The notes under the pieces: model-generated
The model's database searches: none
What the model was told of the DNA's origin: nothing
The model's input: only the letters and a program-made list of their open reading frames with translations
Position numbers and translations under genes: made by a program
Part shown: in pieces, positions 1 through 7,038 of the stretch
Layout: each line of letters opens with the position of its first letter
How positions within the stretch are numbered: the stretch's first letter is position 1
NCBI RefSeq assembly: GCF_900169365.1
Contig: NZ_FXZH01000003.1
Span: 62,001-126,000, forward strand
Reading direction: 5' to 3'
DNA from: Brevibacterium sp. 239c
GTDB taxonomy: Bacteria > Actinomycetota > Actinomycetes > Actinomycetales > Brevibacteriaceae
Length of the DNA stretch: 64,000 bases

Positions 1-124
1 CGGCGACAACTTGCCCTCCGGGATCGGCGGCGACCTGTCCGAACACGCAGATGCTGATGACAGTGAGCATAAGCGCATACCACAGCCACGGTCGGGCTCG
101 CTGTCGCAGGGTGGATGCATACAC
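1..124 (-). CDS. N-terminal fragment of a possible membrane or secreted protein, cut by window edge
   Basis: An open frame on the minus strand runs off the left end of the window. From a GTG at 124 it reads basic residues (RQRARP), then a hydrophobic stretch (WLWYALMLTVISICVFG) and a small-residue segment, which looks like a signal peptide or first membrane helix. About 41 codons are visible, too few to name a family. The GTG lies directly behind the rpsA terminator hairpin and has no clear ribosome-binding site, so the start is uncertain and the frame could be spurious. It does not resemble coaE, a common downstream neighbour of rpsA in actinobacteria. Confidence 0.33.
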   Translation of the reverse strand, partial: MYASTLRQRARPWLWYALMLTVISICVFGQVAADPGGQVVA

Positions 125-125
125 A

Positions 126-157
126 AAGGGCTCCCGGCCAATCGACCGGGAGCCCTT
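126..157 (-). terminator. rpsA terminator hairpin
   Basis: A 12-bp perfect stem (126-137 with 146-157; arm AAGGGCTCCCGG) with an 8-nt loop lies 14 bases past the rpsA stop. On the minus strand it is followed by a short T-rich run (TTTGTGT), as expected for an intrinsic terminator. Confidence 0.8.
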
Positions 158-170
158 GTGAGTGCTGTTA

Positions 171-1658
171 TCAGCTGCCTGCAAGCTTCTCACGCAGAGC
201 TGCGAGAGCTTCGTCGCTGGCCAGTGTTCCTTCGTCGGCTGCCTCTTCCGAGGAGAACGATCCGGTGGCTGGTGCAGCTTCGGCAGGAGCGCTGCCGGCC
301 TCTTCGGAGCCTGCTTCGGCATCCGCAGCGATGGCCTTGGCGACCTGCTTCTTGTGCTCTTCCCAGCGTTCCTGAGCGGCAGCGTACTGCTGCTCCCAGA
401 CCTCGCGCTGTGAGTCGAAGCCTTCCATCCACTCGTTGGTCTCTGGATCGAAGCCTTCTGGGTACTTGTAGTTCCCGTCTTCGTCGTATTCCTGCGGCAT
501 GCCGTAGAGGGCAGGGTCGAGGAATTCGTCGGCCTCGGGGTCGACGCCTTCGTTCGCCTGCTTCAGCGACAGCGAGATGCGACGACGTTCGAGGTCGATG
601 TCGATGACCTTGACGTAGATGGTCTCGTCAACGGAGACGACCTGTTCTGGCAGGTCCACGTGGCGAACTGCGAGTTCGGAGATGTGGACGAGGCCTTCGA
701 TGCCGTCTTCGACGCGCACGAATGCACCGAACGGAACCAGCTTGGTGACCTTGCCGGGAACGATCTGACCGATGACGTGAGTGCGAGCGAAGTGCTGCCA
801 TGGGTCTTCCTGAGTCGCCTTGAGCGACAGGGAGACACGTTCGCGGTCCATATCGACGTCGAGCACCTCAACGGTGACCTCGTCACCAACGGTGACAACC
901 TCGCCTGGGTGATCGATGTGCTTCCAGGACAGCTCGGAGACGTGAACGAGTCCGTCGACACCACCAAGGTCGACGAATGCACCGAAGTTGACGATGGAGG
1001 AGACGACGCCGGGACGGACCTGGCCCTTCTGCAGGGTCTGCAGGAAGTCGTGGCGGACGGCGGACTGGGTCTGCTCGAGCCATGCGCGACGGGACAGAAC
1101 GACGTTGTTGCGGTTCTTGTCCAGTTCGATGATCTTGGCTTCGACCTGCTGGCCGATGTAAGGAGCAAGATCGCGGACGCGACGCATCTCAACGAGGGAA
1201 GCAGGCAGGAAGCCGCGCAGACCGATGTCGACGATCAGGCCGCCCTTGACAACCTCGATGACGGTACCGGTGACGACACCGTCGTCTTCCTTGATCTTTT
1301 CGATGTCACCCCAGGCGCGCTCGTACTGAGCGCGCTTCTTGGACAACATGAGTCGGCCTTCTTTGTCTTCCTTCTGAAGAACGAGGGCTTCGATTTCGTC
1401 CCCGACCTCGACGACTTCGCCGGGATCGACATCATGCTTGATGGAGAGTTCTCGCGAAAGGACGACGCCTTCCGTCTTGTATCCGATGTCGACGAGGACT
1501 TCGTCGCGATCGACCTTGACGACGGTTCCTTCGACGATGTCGCCATCGTTGAAGTACTTGATCGTCTCATCGACGGCGGCGAGAAAATCCTCAGCGGTTC
1601 CGATGTCGTTGACAGCGATCTGCTTCGGCTGCACCGATTCCGGCGTGGTGGTGGTCAT
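171..1658 (-). CDS. rpsA: 30S ribosomal protein S1
   Basis: 495 aa. Ribosomal protein S1 binds mRNA on the 30S subunit and helps initiate translation. Four S1/OB-fold repeats are visible at about residues 38-107, 125-190, 212-280 and 297-365, the last two with the characteristic FGAFV...GLVH(V/I)SEL signature. Four domains are usual for actinobacteria (E. coli has six). An acidic, Glu/Ala-rich tail of about 110 residues follows. The ATG at 1658 (MTTTTPESVQ) is chosen because family similarity begins there; the frame is open further upstream to 1853. A GGAG lies 11 nt upstream, a weak spacing. A TTGACA on the minus strand at 1790-1785 could be the -35 of its promoter, giving a leader of about 100 nt. 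Confidence 0.97.
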   Translation of the reverse strand: MTTTTPESVQPKQIAVNDIGTAEDFLAAVDETIKYFNDGDIVEGTVVKVDRDEVLVDIGYKTEGVVLSRELSIKHDVDPGEVVEVGDEIEALVLQKEDKEGRLMLSKKRAQYERAWGDIEKIKEDDGVVTGTVIEVVKGGLIVDIGLRGFLPASLVEMRRVRDLAPYIGQQVEAKIIELDKNRNNVVLSRRAWLEQTQSAVRHDFLQTLQKGQVRPGVVSSIVNFGAFVDLGGVDGLVHVSELSWKHIDHPGEVVTVGDEVTVEVLDVDMDRERVSLSLKATQEDPWQHFARTHVIGQIVPGKVTKLVPFGAFVRVEDGIEGLVHISELAVRHVDLPEQVVSVDETIYVKVIDIDLERRRISLSLKQANEGVDPEADEFLDPALYGMPQEYDEDGNYKYPEGFDPETNEWMEGFDSQREVWEQQYAAAQERWEEHKKQVAKAIAADAEAGSEEAGSAPAEAAPATGSFSSEEAADEGTLASDEALAALREKLAGS

Positions 1659-1784
1659 ATAGGTTGGGACTCCGATGGAATTATGGTCCAGATCCGATAC
1701 TCTGAGGCAATGCTGTGAAACAGCCCGAGAACTGGATCCGGTCTCGATTACGATTTTGGACATGCATGCATACGCGCATACGGT

Positions 1785-1790
1785 TGTCAA
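1785..1790 (-). promoter_or_regulatory. candidate -35 box upstream of rpsA
   Basis: The 204-base gap 1659-1862 separates divergent rpsA and the methyltransferase. Read on the minus strand, 1790-1785 is a perfect TTGACA. The expected -10 region (around 1767-1762) falls in alternating TGCATG sequence rather than a clean TANNNT, so only the -35 is supported. The same segment must also hold the plus-strand promoter, which I cannot place. Confidence 0.35.
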
Positions 1791-1862
1791 TACTAGCATC
1801 ATCCATGGCGTGAATGCACGCCGCAGTCGGAAACAGAACATGGCAATCGCCACGGAGGAATG

Positions 1863-2702
1863 ATGAGCGACGGAAGTTATCGGGCCGAGGTCATCAGCGG
1901 TGGCTATCTGCCCATCGATGAAGAGGCATCTGTCCGCGCCAACAGAGGCTATTGGGACAATTCAGCTGAGGAATATCTCGCCGAGCACGGCAGTTTCCTC
2001 GGTGCCTCCGAGTTCATGTGGTGTCCCGAGGGAATTCATGAATCGGATGTCCGTCTGCTCGGAGATGTGAGCAGACGCCAGATCCTCGAGGTCGGCTGCG
2101 GCGCGGGTCAGTGCTCACGCTGGTTGGCCGAAGAGGGTGCAATCGCCACCGGAGTCGATGTCTCCGCCGGCATGCTCGAGCAGGCCTCGCGCCTGCAGCG
2201 TGAGCACCCGCTCAGCGACGACGCCACTCCCCCGACGTTCCTGCACGCCGATGCCCGTCAGCTTCCCTTCGCCTCGAACAGCTTCGACGTTGCGTTCTCC
2301 TCCTATGGGGCGCTGCCCTTCGTGAAGGACGCCGAGGTGGTTCTCGCCGAGGTTGCCCGTGTGGTCCGTCCGGGCGGACGGTGGGCGTTCTCGACGACGC
2401 ATCCGATGCGCTGGATGTTCCCCGACGTGCCCGGCGAATCTGGCCTGACCGTTGAGTACTCCTACTTCGACCGGACCCCCTATGTGGAGATCTCCGCAGA
2501 CGGCCAGCCGGTCTATGCTGAACACCACCGCACCATGGGTGATTGGGTGAACCTACTGGTGACAGCCGGCTTCACGATCGATTCGGTGACCGAACCTGAA
2601 TGGCCGGAGTCCAACCAGACCGCTTGGGGCGGCTGGTCTCCGCTGCGTGGGACCCTGATGCCCGGCACCGTCATCTTCTCCACCACACTCAGCAAGGATT
2701 GA
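1863..2702 (+). CDS. class I SAM-dependent methyltransferase
   Basis: 279 aa. The protein has the SAM-binding motif I (ILEVGCGAGQCSRWLA) near residue 78, an acidic motif II (GVDVSAGMLEQA) and a Methyltransf_11-like core up to about residue 190 (EVARVVRPGGRWAFST). The substrate is not evident. The start at 1863 is chosen because GGAGG at 1854-1858 sits 4 nt before it; the overlapping ATG at 1860 would be only 1 nt away. It is transcribed divergently from rpsA and converges on polA. Homologues next to rpsA/polA are common in Micrococcales, which argues for a conserved but uncharacterised housekeeping role. Confidence 0.88.
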   Translation: MSDGSYRAEVISGGYLPIDEEASVRANRGYWDNSAEEYLAEHGSFLGASEFMWCPEGIHESDVRLLGDVSRRQILEVGCGAGQCSRWLAEEGAIATGVDVSAGMLEQASRLQREHPLSDDATPPTFLHADARQLPFASNSFDVAFSSYGALPFVKDAEVVLAEVARVVRPGGRWAFSTTHPMRWMFPDVPGESGLTVEYSYFDRTPYVEISADGQPVYAEHHRTMGDWVNLLVTAGFTIDSVTEPEWPESNQTAWGGWSPLRGTLMPGTVIFSTTLSKD

Positions 2703-2727
2703 CTCAACAGCAGACTGCCTCTGCACT

Positions 2728-2747
2728 GCCCACTGCCCTCAGTGGGC
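2728..2747. terminator. convergent terminator between methyltransferase gene and polA
   Basis: An 8-bp perfect stem (2728-2735 GCCCACTG with 2740-2747) and a 4-nt loop lie in the 36-base gap between convergent genes. The right arm overlaps the last codons and stop of polA. It could act in either direction; there is no long T tract. Confidence 0.55.
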
Positions 2748-5405
2748 GGCGTCGTGCCAGGAGACGCCGGTTCCGACGTTGACGTCGAGGGGCACGTCCA
2801 GCTCGAAGGCTGATCCCATCTCCTCGGTCACGATCGATGTCACCGAATCGACCTCATCAGGGTGGACGTCGACGATGATCTCGTCATGGACCTGCAACAG
2901 GACCGTCGACTTCAGATCGCCGAGGCGGTCGCTGACCTTGAGCATCGCAATCTTCATGATGTCGGCGGCCGAACCCTGGATCGGGGCGTTGAGGGCGGCG
3001 CGTTCGGCCATGTCCCGCAGCTGCCTCCGGTCACTGTGCAGAGCGGGCAGGTAGCGACGGCGCCCCATGATGGTCTCCGTATAGCCGTTGGTCCTGGCCC
3101 GCTCGACGATCTCGTCGAGGTAGTCCTTGACCGCACCGAAGCGTTCGAAGTACTGCTCCATGAGGTTCTTCGCCTCGTCCACACCGATCGCCAGCTGACG
3201 GGAGAGCCCATAGGCGGAGAGTCCGTAGACCAGCCCATAGGACATGGCCTTGACCTTCGAGCGCATCGCGGAGTCGACCTCGTCGATGCCGACGCCGAAG
3301 ACCTTCGACCCGACGTAGGAGTGCAGGTCTTCACCGTCCTTGAAAGCCTGGATGAGTGCCGCATCGCCCGAGAGATGGGCCATGATGCGCATTTCGATCT
3401 GCGAGTAGTCCGCCGTCAGGAGCCGAGAGTCGGTGACCTGCGGGTCGGCGATGAAGATCTCACGTATCCGCCGCCCTGATTCGGTGCGGACCGGAATGTT
3501 CTGCAGGTTCGGATCCAGTGAGGAAAGTCGACCTGTCGCAGCAACGGTCTGCTGATAGGTCGTGTGGATGCGACCGTCCTCGGCCACGGTTTTGAGGAGC
3601 CCGACGACGGTCTGTTTGAGCTTCGTCGAATCCCGGTAAGCCAGCAGGTGCTGCAGGAAAGGGTGCTCGGTCTTGATGAACAGCTCTGCCAGCGCCTCGG
3701 CATCGGTGGTGTACCCGGTCTTCGTGCGCTTGGTCTTGGGCATGTCGAGCTCGTCGAAGAGCACAGCCTGCAGCTGTTTCGGCGACCCGAGATTGACCTC
3801 ATGGCCGATTGCCTCGTAGGCGAGTCCGGCGCTGGCGTTCGCCTGCTTCGTGAATTCCTCGATGAGACCGGACAGGCCAGCCTCGTCGACAGCGATGCCA
3901 GCGAGCTCCATCTTGGCCAGCACAGGAACAAGCGGCAGTTCGATGTCGCGATAGACCTGGCTCATGTTCGCCTCGTCGATCGCCGTGGCCAGTTTGTCGT
4001 GGACTTCGAGCAGCGCGGCGGCTCTGTGCCCGTGAGTCTGAGCGGTCTGGTCGGAGTCGAGGTCGAGGGCCAGCTGACCGCTGTCGCCAGTGGAGTCGCT
4101 GAGTTCGATGCCGGTGCGCTCGAGCGCGATCTGCGGCAGTTCGTAGCTGCGCTGATCGGGCACCAGGAGATAGGCGGCCAACGCCGTGTCACCGGCGACA
4201 TCGTCGACGTCCAGGCCCAGCGAACGCCAGGCCTTGAGCTGCGTCTTCGAGCTGTGCAGAATCAGGGACTTCGTCCGCAGCGCCGAGCTCAGCTTGGAGA
4301 CGGCGGCTTCCCCCGCCTCGGCGAGGTCGACGACCCAGGCTTCCTCAGGTGCACCGGATACGGCGAGGATCCGAACATCACCGCGTCCGAGCTCGAAACG
4401 CGCATCGGAATCGAGGGCGAGCACATCGGAATCTGCCAACTTCTCAAGCAGTCCGGGAACCTCGAGAGTTTCAATGGAGACTTCCCGAGCCGGACCGGCA
4501 GCTGCTTCCGGCACAGCCTCCTCACCGAAGATCGCACTGAGTCGCTTGCCGAGCGCCTGGAATTCGAGCTGGTCGAACAGGCTCGAGAGCTCGGCCGGAT
4601 CACCCTCGCCCCATTTCAAATCGGCATAGGTCAGACCCAGGTCCACATCGTCGAGCAGACGGTTGAGCCGGAAATTGCGTTCGACATCAGGAATGTGGTC
4701 CCGCAGCTTCTCACCGACCTTGCCCTTGATCGACTCCGCATTCTCAAGCACGCCGGGCAGGTCACCGTAGGATGCCAGCCACTTCGCCGCAGTCTTGTCA
4801 CCGACACCGGGTACTCCGGGAAGGTTGTCCGCCTTCTCCCCCACAAGGGCTGCGAGTCCACGGTAGTTTGCGGGAGTGACCGCGTACTTCTCTTCGATCG
4901 CGTCCGGGGTCATGCGGTTGAGATCGCTGACTCCGCGCTTGGGGTAGAGGATCGTCACGGAATCGCTCGAAAGCTGGAACGAGTCCTTGTCCCCGCTCAT
5001 CACCTCGACAGCGGCGCCCGCCTCGGTGCCCATGCGAGCCATGGTCGCCAGCGCATCATCGGCCTCGAAACCCTCTTTGGTCACCACGGTGAGTCCCATT
5101 GCGACCACGATGTCCTTGATCAGGTCGATCTGGGGATGGAACTCCGGTGGGGTCTTGGCACGTCCGGCTTTGTACTCTGGGTACTCCTCCAGACGGAATG
5201 TCTGTCGCCCCAGGTCGAAGGCGACGGCCACGTGGCTCGGTGACTCGTCCCTGAGGACATTGATGAGCATCGAGATGAAGCCGTAGATGGCGTTCGTCGG
5301 CTGGCCGGTGCTGGTGGCGAAGTTCTCCACCGGCAGGGCGTGGAATGCCCGGTACGCCAGAGAGTGTCCATCGATGAGCAGGAGAGATTCGTTTACTTGA
5401 GTCAC
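2739..5405 (-). CDS. polA: DNA polymerase I
   Basis: 888 aa. PolA fills gaps and removes RNA primers. The N-terminal 5'-3' exonuclease/FEN domain covers about residues 5-290 (LLIDGHSLAYRAFHAL; EADDALATMA). The middle 3'-5' exonuclease-like domain (about 310-490) lacks the DEDD residues: E. coli has a D-x-E motif where this protein reads LALDSDARF. The polymerase domain (about 510-888) has motif A (DYSQIEMRIMAHLSGD), the O-helix (SKVKAMSYGLVYG) and motif C (VHDEIIVDV). Start: the GTG at 5405 (VTQVNESLL) is preferred over an ATG at 5435 because neither has a Shine-Dalgarno, family similarity begins at the GTG, and TAGGCT ends 7 nt before it, suggesting a leaderless mRNA. Confidence 0.97.
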   Translation of the reverse strand: MTQVNESLLLIDGHSLAYRAFHALPVENFATSTGQPTNAIYGFISMLINVLRDESPSHVAVAFDLGRQTFRLEEYPEYKAGRAKTPPEFHPQIDLIKDIVVAMGLTVVTKEGFEADDALATMARMGTEAGAAVEVMSGDKDSFQLSSDSVTILYPKRGVSDLNRMTPDAIEEKYAVTPANYRGLAALVGEKADNLPGVPGVGDKTAAKWLASYGDLPGVLENAESIKGKVGEKLRDHIPDVERNFRLNRLLDDVDLGLTYADLKWGEGDPAELSSLFDQLEFQALGKRLSAIFGEEAVPEAAAGPAREVSIETLEVPGLLEKLADSDVLALDSDARFELGRGDVRILAVSGAPEEAWVVDLAEAGEAAVSKLSSALRTKSLILHSSKTQLKAWRSLGLDVDDVAGDTALAAYLLVPDQRSYELPQIALERTGIELSDSTGDSGQLALDLDSDQTAQTHGHRAAALLEVHDKLATAIDEANMSQVYRDIELPLVPVLAKMELAGIAVDEAGLSGLIEEFTKQANASAGLAYEAIGHEVNLGSPKQLQAVLFDELDMPKTKRTKTGYTTDAEALAELFIKTEHPFLQHLLAYRDSTKLKQTVVGLLKTVAEDGRIHTTYQQTVAATGRLSSLDPNLQNIPVRTESGRRIREIFIADPQVTDSRLLTADYSQIEMRIMAHLSGDAALIQAFKDGEDLHSYVGSKVFGVGIDEVDSAMRSKVKAMSYGLVYGLSAYGLSRQLAIGVDEAKNLMEQYFERFGAVKDYLDEIVERARTNGYTETIMGRRRYLPALHSDRRQLRDMAERAALNAPIQGSAADIMKIAMLKVSDRLGDLKSTVLLQVHDEIIVDVHPDEVDSVTSIVTEEMGSAFELDVPLDVNVGTGVSWHDAAH

Positions 5406-5412
5406 ATGGCAT

Positions 5413-5418
5413 AGCCTA
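5413..5418 (-). promoter_or_regulatory. -10 box TAGGCT for a likely leaderless polA transcript
   Basis: On the minus strand TAGGCT is followed by 7 nt (ATGCCAT) and the polA GTG. No AGGAGG-like sequence precedes the start. This is the spacing at which transcription would begin at or next to the start codon. No good -35 is visible. Confidence 0.55.
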
Positions 5419-5446
5419 TCGTTCAAAACTGACATGAAGGAGAACG

Positions 5447-5905
5447 ATGTTCAGACCAGAGGCATCACTGACCGCGCAGACCACTGAGGGACAGAGCAGG
5501 GAGCTGCTCGGCCAGCTCAATGCTCCCGAAGCAATCGGTGATCTGGCGGCGAAAATGGGGATCGAGTTCACAGAGCTGACTCACGAACATGTCACCGGCC
5601 ACGTGCCGGTGAAAAGCAACACTCAGCCCATGGGCCTCTTCCACGGTGGCGGTCATGTGGTGCTCGCCGAATCGCTGGCATCCATGCATTCGTTCCTCAT
5701 CTCCGGGGGTAAGAACGTCGTCGGTGTCGACCTCAATGCCACGCATCTGCGCGCCGCGCGAGATGGAACGGTGACCGGCCGCGCCGAGGTGCTCCATCAG
5801 GGACGCACGATCGTGTCCCATGAGGTGAAGATGACCGATGAAGCCGGTCGGCTTCTCTCGATCGTGCGGATCACGAACATGATCCTCAAGACCGACCCGA
5901 AATGA
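5447..5905 (+). CDS. PaaI-like hotdog-fold thioesterase
   Basis: 152 aa, a usual length for PaaI/YdiI-type acyl-CoA thioesterases. After about 50 residues the hotdog signature appears: a PMGLFHGGGHVVLAESLAS helix with the conserved HGG, then VGVDLNATHLRAAR and a C-terminal beta segment (GRTIVSHEVKMTDEAGRL). The active-site acidic residue is probably the Glu of LAES. The start is fixed by GAAGGAG 4 nt before the ATG. The gene is divergent from polA, with only 41 bases between starts. The substrate cannot be inferred. Confidence 0.9.
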   Translation: MFRPEASLTAQTTEGQSRELLGQLNAPEAIGDLAAKMGIEFTELTHEHVTGHVPVKSNTQPMGLFHGGGHVVLAESLASMHSFLISGGKNVVGVDLNATHLRAARDGTVTGRAEVLHQGRTIVSHEVKMTDEAGRLLSIVRITNMILKTDPK

Positions 5906-5975
5906 TGCCCGGGCAGTAACAGCCGATGACAGGCAATGATGGCCAATGCGCTGTCACTGCTTCGCGGCAACGCAG

Positions 5976-6010
5976 GAGGCCGGCGAATCATCTTCGGATT
6001 CGCCGGCCTC
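5976..6010. terminator. bidirectional terminator between thioesterase gene and pdtaR-like gene
   Basis: A perfect 14-bp stem (5976-5989 with 5997-6010; arm GAGGCCGGCGAATC) with a 7-nt loop lies between two convergent genes. Its strength and position suit termination from both sides. Confidence 0.8.
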
Positions 6011-6034
6011 AGTGTGTGTTCGGGTGGGTGCTGA

Positions 6035-6655
6035 CTACTTGTCGGAGCCGATCTGTTTGAGAACGGTGTCCGCGACCTCACGCATTGTCAGGCGGCGGTC
6101 CATCGAGGTCTTCTGGATCCAACGGAAGGCCTCTGGCTCGCTCAGACCCATCGAGGTCTGGAGCAGGCTCTTCGCACGTTCGACGACCTTGCGGGTCTCG
6201 AAGCGTTCGGTCAGATCCGAGATCTCGCTCTCGAGGGAGCTGATCTCCGCATGACGCGACAGGGCGATCTCGAGGGCTGGGATGAGGTCCGCTGCGGTGA
6301 AGGGCTTGACCACGTAGGCCATTGCTCCCGCATCACGGGCTCGCTCAACGAGCTCCTTCTGCGAGAACGCCGTGAGCAGGACCACCGGAGCGATGCGCGC
6401 CTTGGCAATCCTCTCCGCTGCGGAGATTCCGTCGAGGATGGGCATCTTGATGTCCATCACGACGAGATCGGGGCGCAGCTCTTCGGCCAGGCGGATTGCG
6501 GATTCACCGTCTGCGGCTTCGCCGACGACGTCGTATCCGACCTCGCGCAGCATCTCGACGATGTCGAGACGAATCACGGCCTCGTCTTCCGCCACTACGA
6601 CGCGGCGAACCGGCACGGACTCATCTGAAGTTGGTTGTTCGCTGTTTGAAAGCAC
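6035..6655 (-). CDS. pdtaR: ANTAR-domain response regulator, PdtaR-like
   Basis: 206 aa. The N-terminal receiver domain (about 17-135) has the acidic pocket EDE at 23-25, phospho-acceptor Asp68 (VVMDIKMP), Thr95 and Lys117 (VVKP). The C-terminal ANTAR domain (about 145-200: ERFETRKVVERAKSLLQ, then SEPEAFRWIQK) binds tandem RNA hairpins and acts as an antiterminator or translational regulator. In Mycobacterium PdtaR pairs with histidine kinase PdtaS; no kinase gene is in this window. It has a GTG start at 6655 with no Shine-Dalgarno and a TAGACT 6 nt upstream. The gene lies beside tRNA-Leu and polA, its conserved actinobacterial position. Confidence 0.93.
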   Translation of the reverse strand: MLSNSEQPTSDESVPVRRVVVAEDEAVIRLDIVEMLREVGYDVVGEAADGESAIRLAEELRPDLVVMDIKMPILDGISAAERIAKARIAPVVLLTAFSQKELVERARDAGAMAYVVKPFTAADLIPALEIALSRHAEISSLESEISDLTERFETRKVVERAKSLLQTSMGLSEPEAFRWIQKTSMDRRLTMREVADTVLKQIGSDK

Positions 6656-6661
6656 GGCACC

Positions 6662-6667
6662 AGTCTA
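6662..6667 (-). promoter_or_regulatory. -10 box TAGACT for a likely leaderless pdtaR-like transcript
   Basis: On the minus strand TAGACT is followed by GGTGCC and then the GTG start at 6655. No ribosome-binding site is present in between. Confidence 0.5.
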
Positions 6668-6753
6668 AACCAGGCCCACGCGTGGACCGACCTCGGTACC
6701 CAAGTTTCTTCTGTGATGGTAGCCACCCGTGTGATCGCCGCCACCGCAGTCGA

Positions 6754-6784
6754 TTGTGCAATCGCGCAAAAGCTGTCGTAAACT
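6754..6784 (+). promoter_or_regulatory. candidate promoter of tRNA-Leu
   Basis: TTGTGC (6754-6759) and TAAACT (6779-6784) are separated by 19 bases. Transcription would start about 24 bases before the mature tRNA 5' end at 6815. The spacer is longer than ideal. Confidence 0.4.
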
Positions 6785-6814
6785 CTAGCGTGGCGCGGAT
6801 TCAATCCGTGCTCA

Positions 6815-6896
6815 GCCGGATTGGCGGAATCGGTAGACGCGGTGCACTCAAAATGCATTGTCGAGAGACGTGTGGGTTCGAGTCCCACATCCGGTA
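6815..6896 (+). tRNA. tRNA-Leu (anticodon CAA)
   Basis: 82 nt without an encoded CCA. The acceptor stem GCCGGAT pairs with ATCCGGT (first pair G-U), followed by discriminator A. The D arm reads GCG...CGC. The anticodon stem GTGCA/TGCAT closes the loop CTCAAAA, with anticodon CAA at 6849-6851 decoding UUG. A long variable arm (GTC-GAGA-GAC) marks a class II tRNA, and the T arm is GTGGG-TTCGAGT-CCCAC. The only tRNA gene recognised in the window. Confidence 0.96.
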
Positions 6897-6930
6897 CTTT
6901 TCGCCCCAGAGGCGGCAGAGTTCTGACAGC

Positions 6931-6966
6931 AGAGAACCCCTGAGCATGATTGCTCGGGGGTTCTCT
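6931..6966. terminator. terminator downstream of tRNA-Leu, shared with the symporter gene
   Basis: A 16-bp stem with one wobble (6931-6946 with 6951-6966; arm starting AGAGAACCCC) and a TGAT loop. It lies 34 bases past the tRNA on the plus strand and downstream of the symporter gene on the minus strand, so it can serve both. Confidence 0.75.
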
Positions 6967-6972
6967 GCATTT

Positions 6973-7013
6973 CGGCTGAGGCGGTGTTCCACCGGCGAAC
7001 TCCGCCTCAGCCG
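6973..7013 (-). terminator. inverted repeat just past the symporter stop
   Basis: A perfect 12-bp stem (6973-6984 with 7002-7013; arm CGGCTGAGGCGG) with a 17-nt loop, 25 bases past the symporter stop. With the hairpin at 6931-6966 it forms a tandem terminator region. The large loop makes it less typical. Confidence 0.55.
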
Positions 7014-7038
7014 ATTCGACACCGCTCAGATCGTGGAC

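Noticed and set aside
660..1718. 352-codon open frame on the plus strand
   Set aside because: Antisense to rpsA; low-complexity acidic product arising from the S1 codon pattern.
3564..5243. 559-codon open frame on the plus strand
   Set aside because: Antisense to polA and without recognisable domains.
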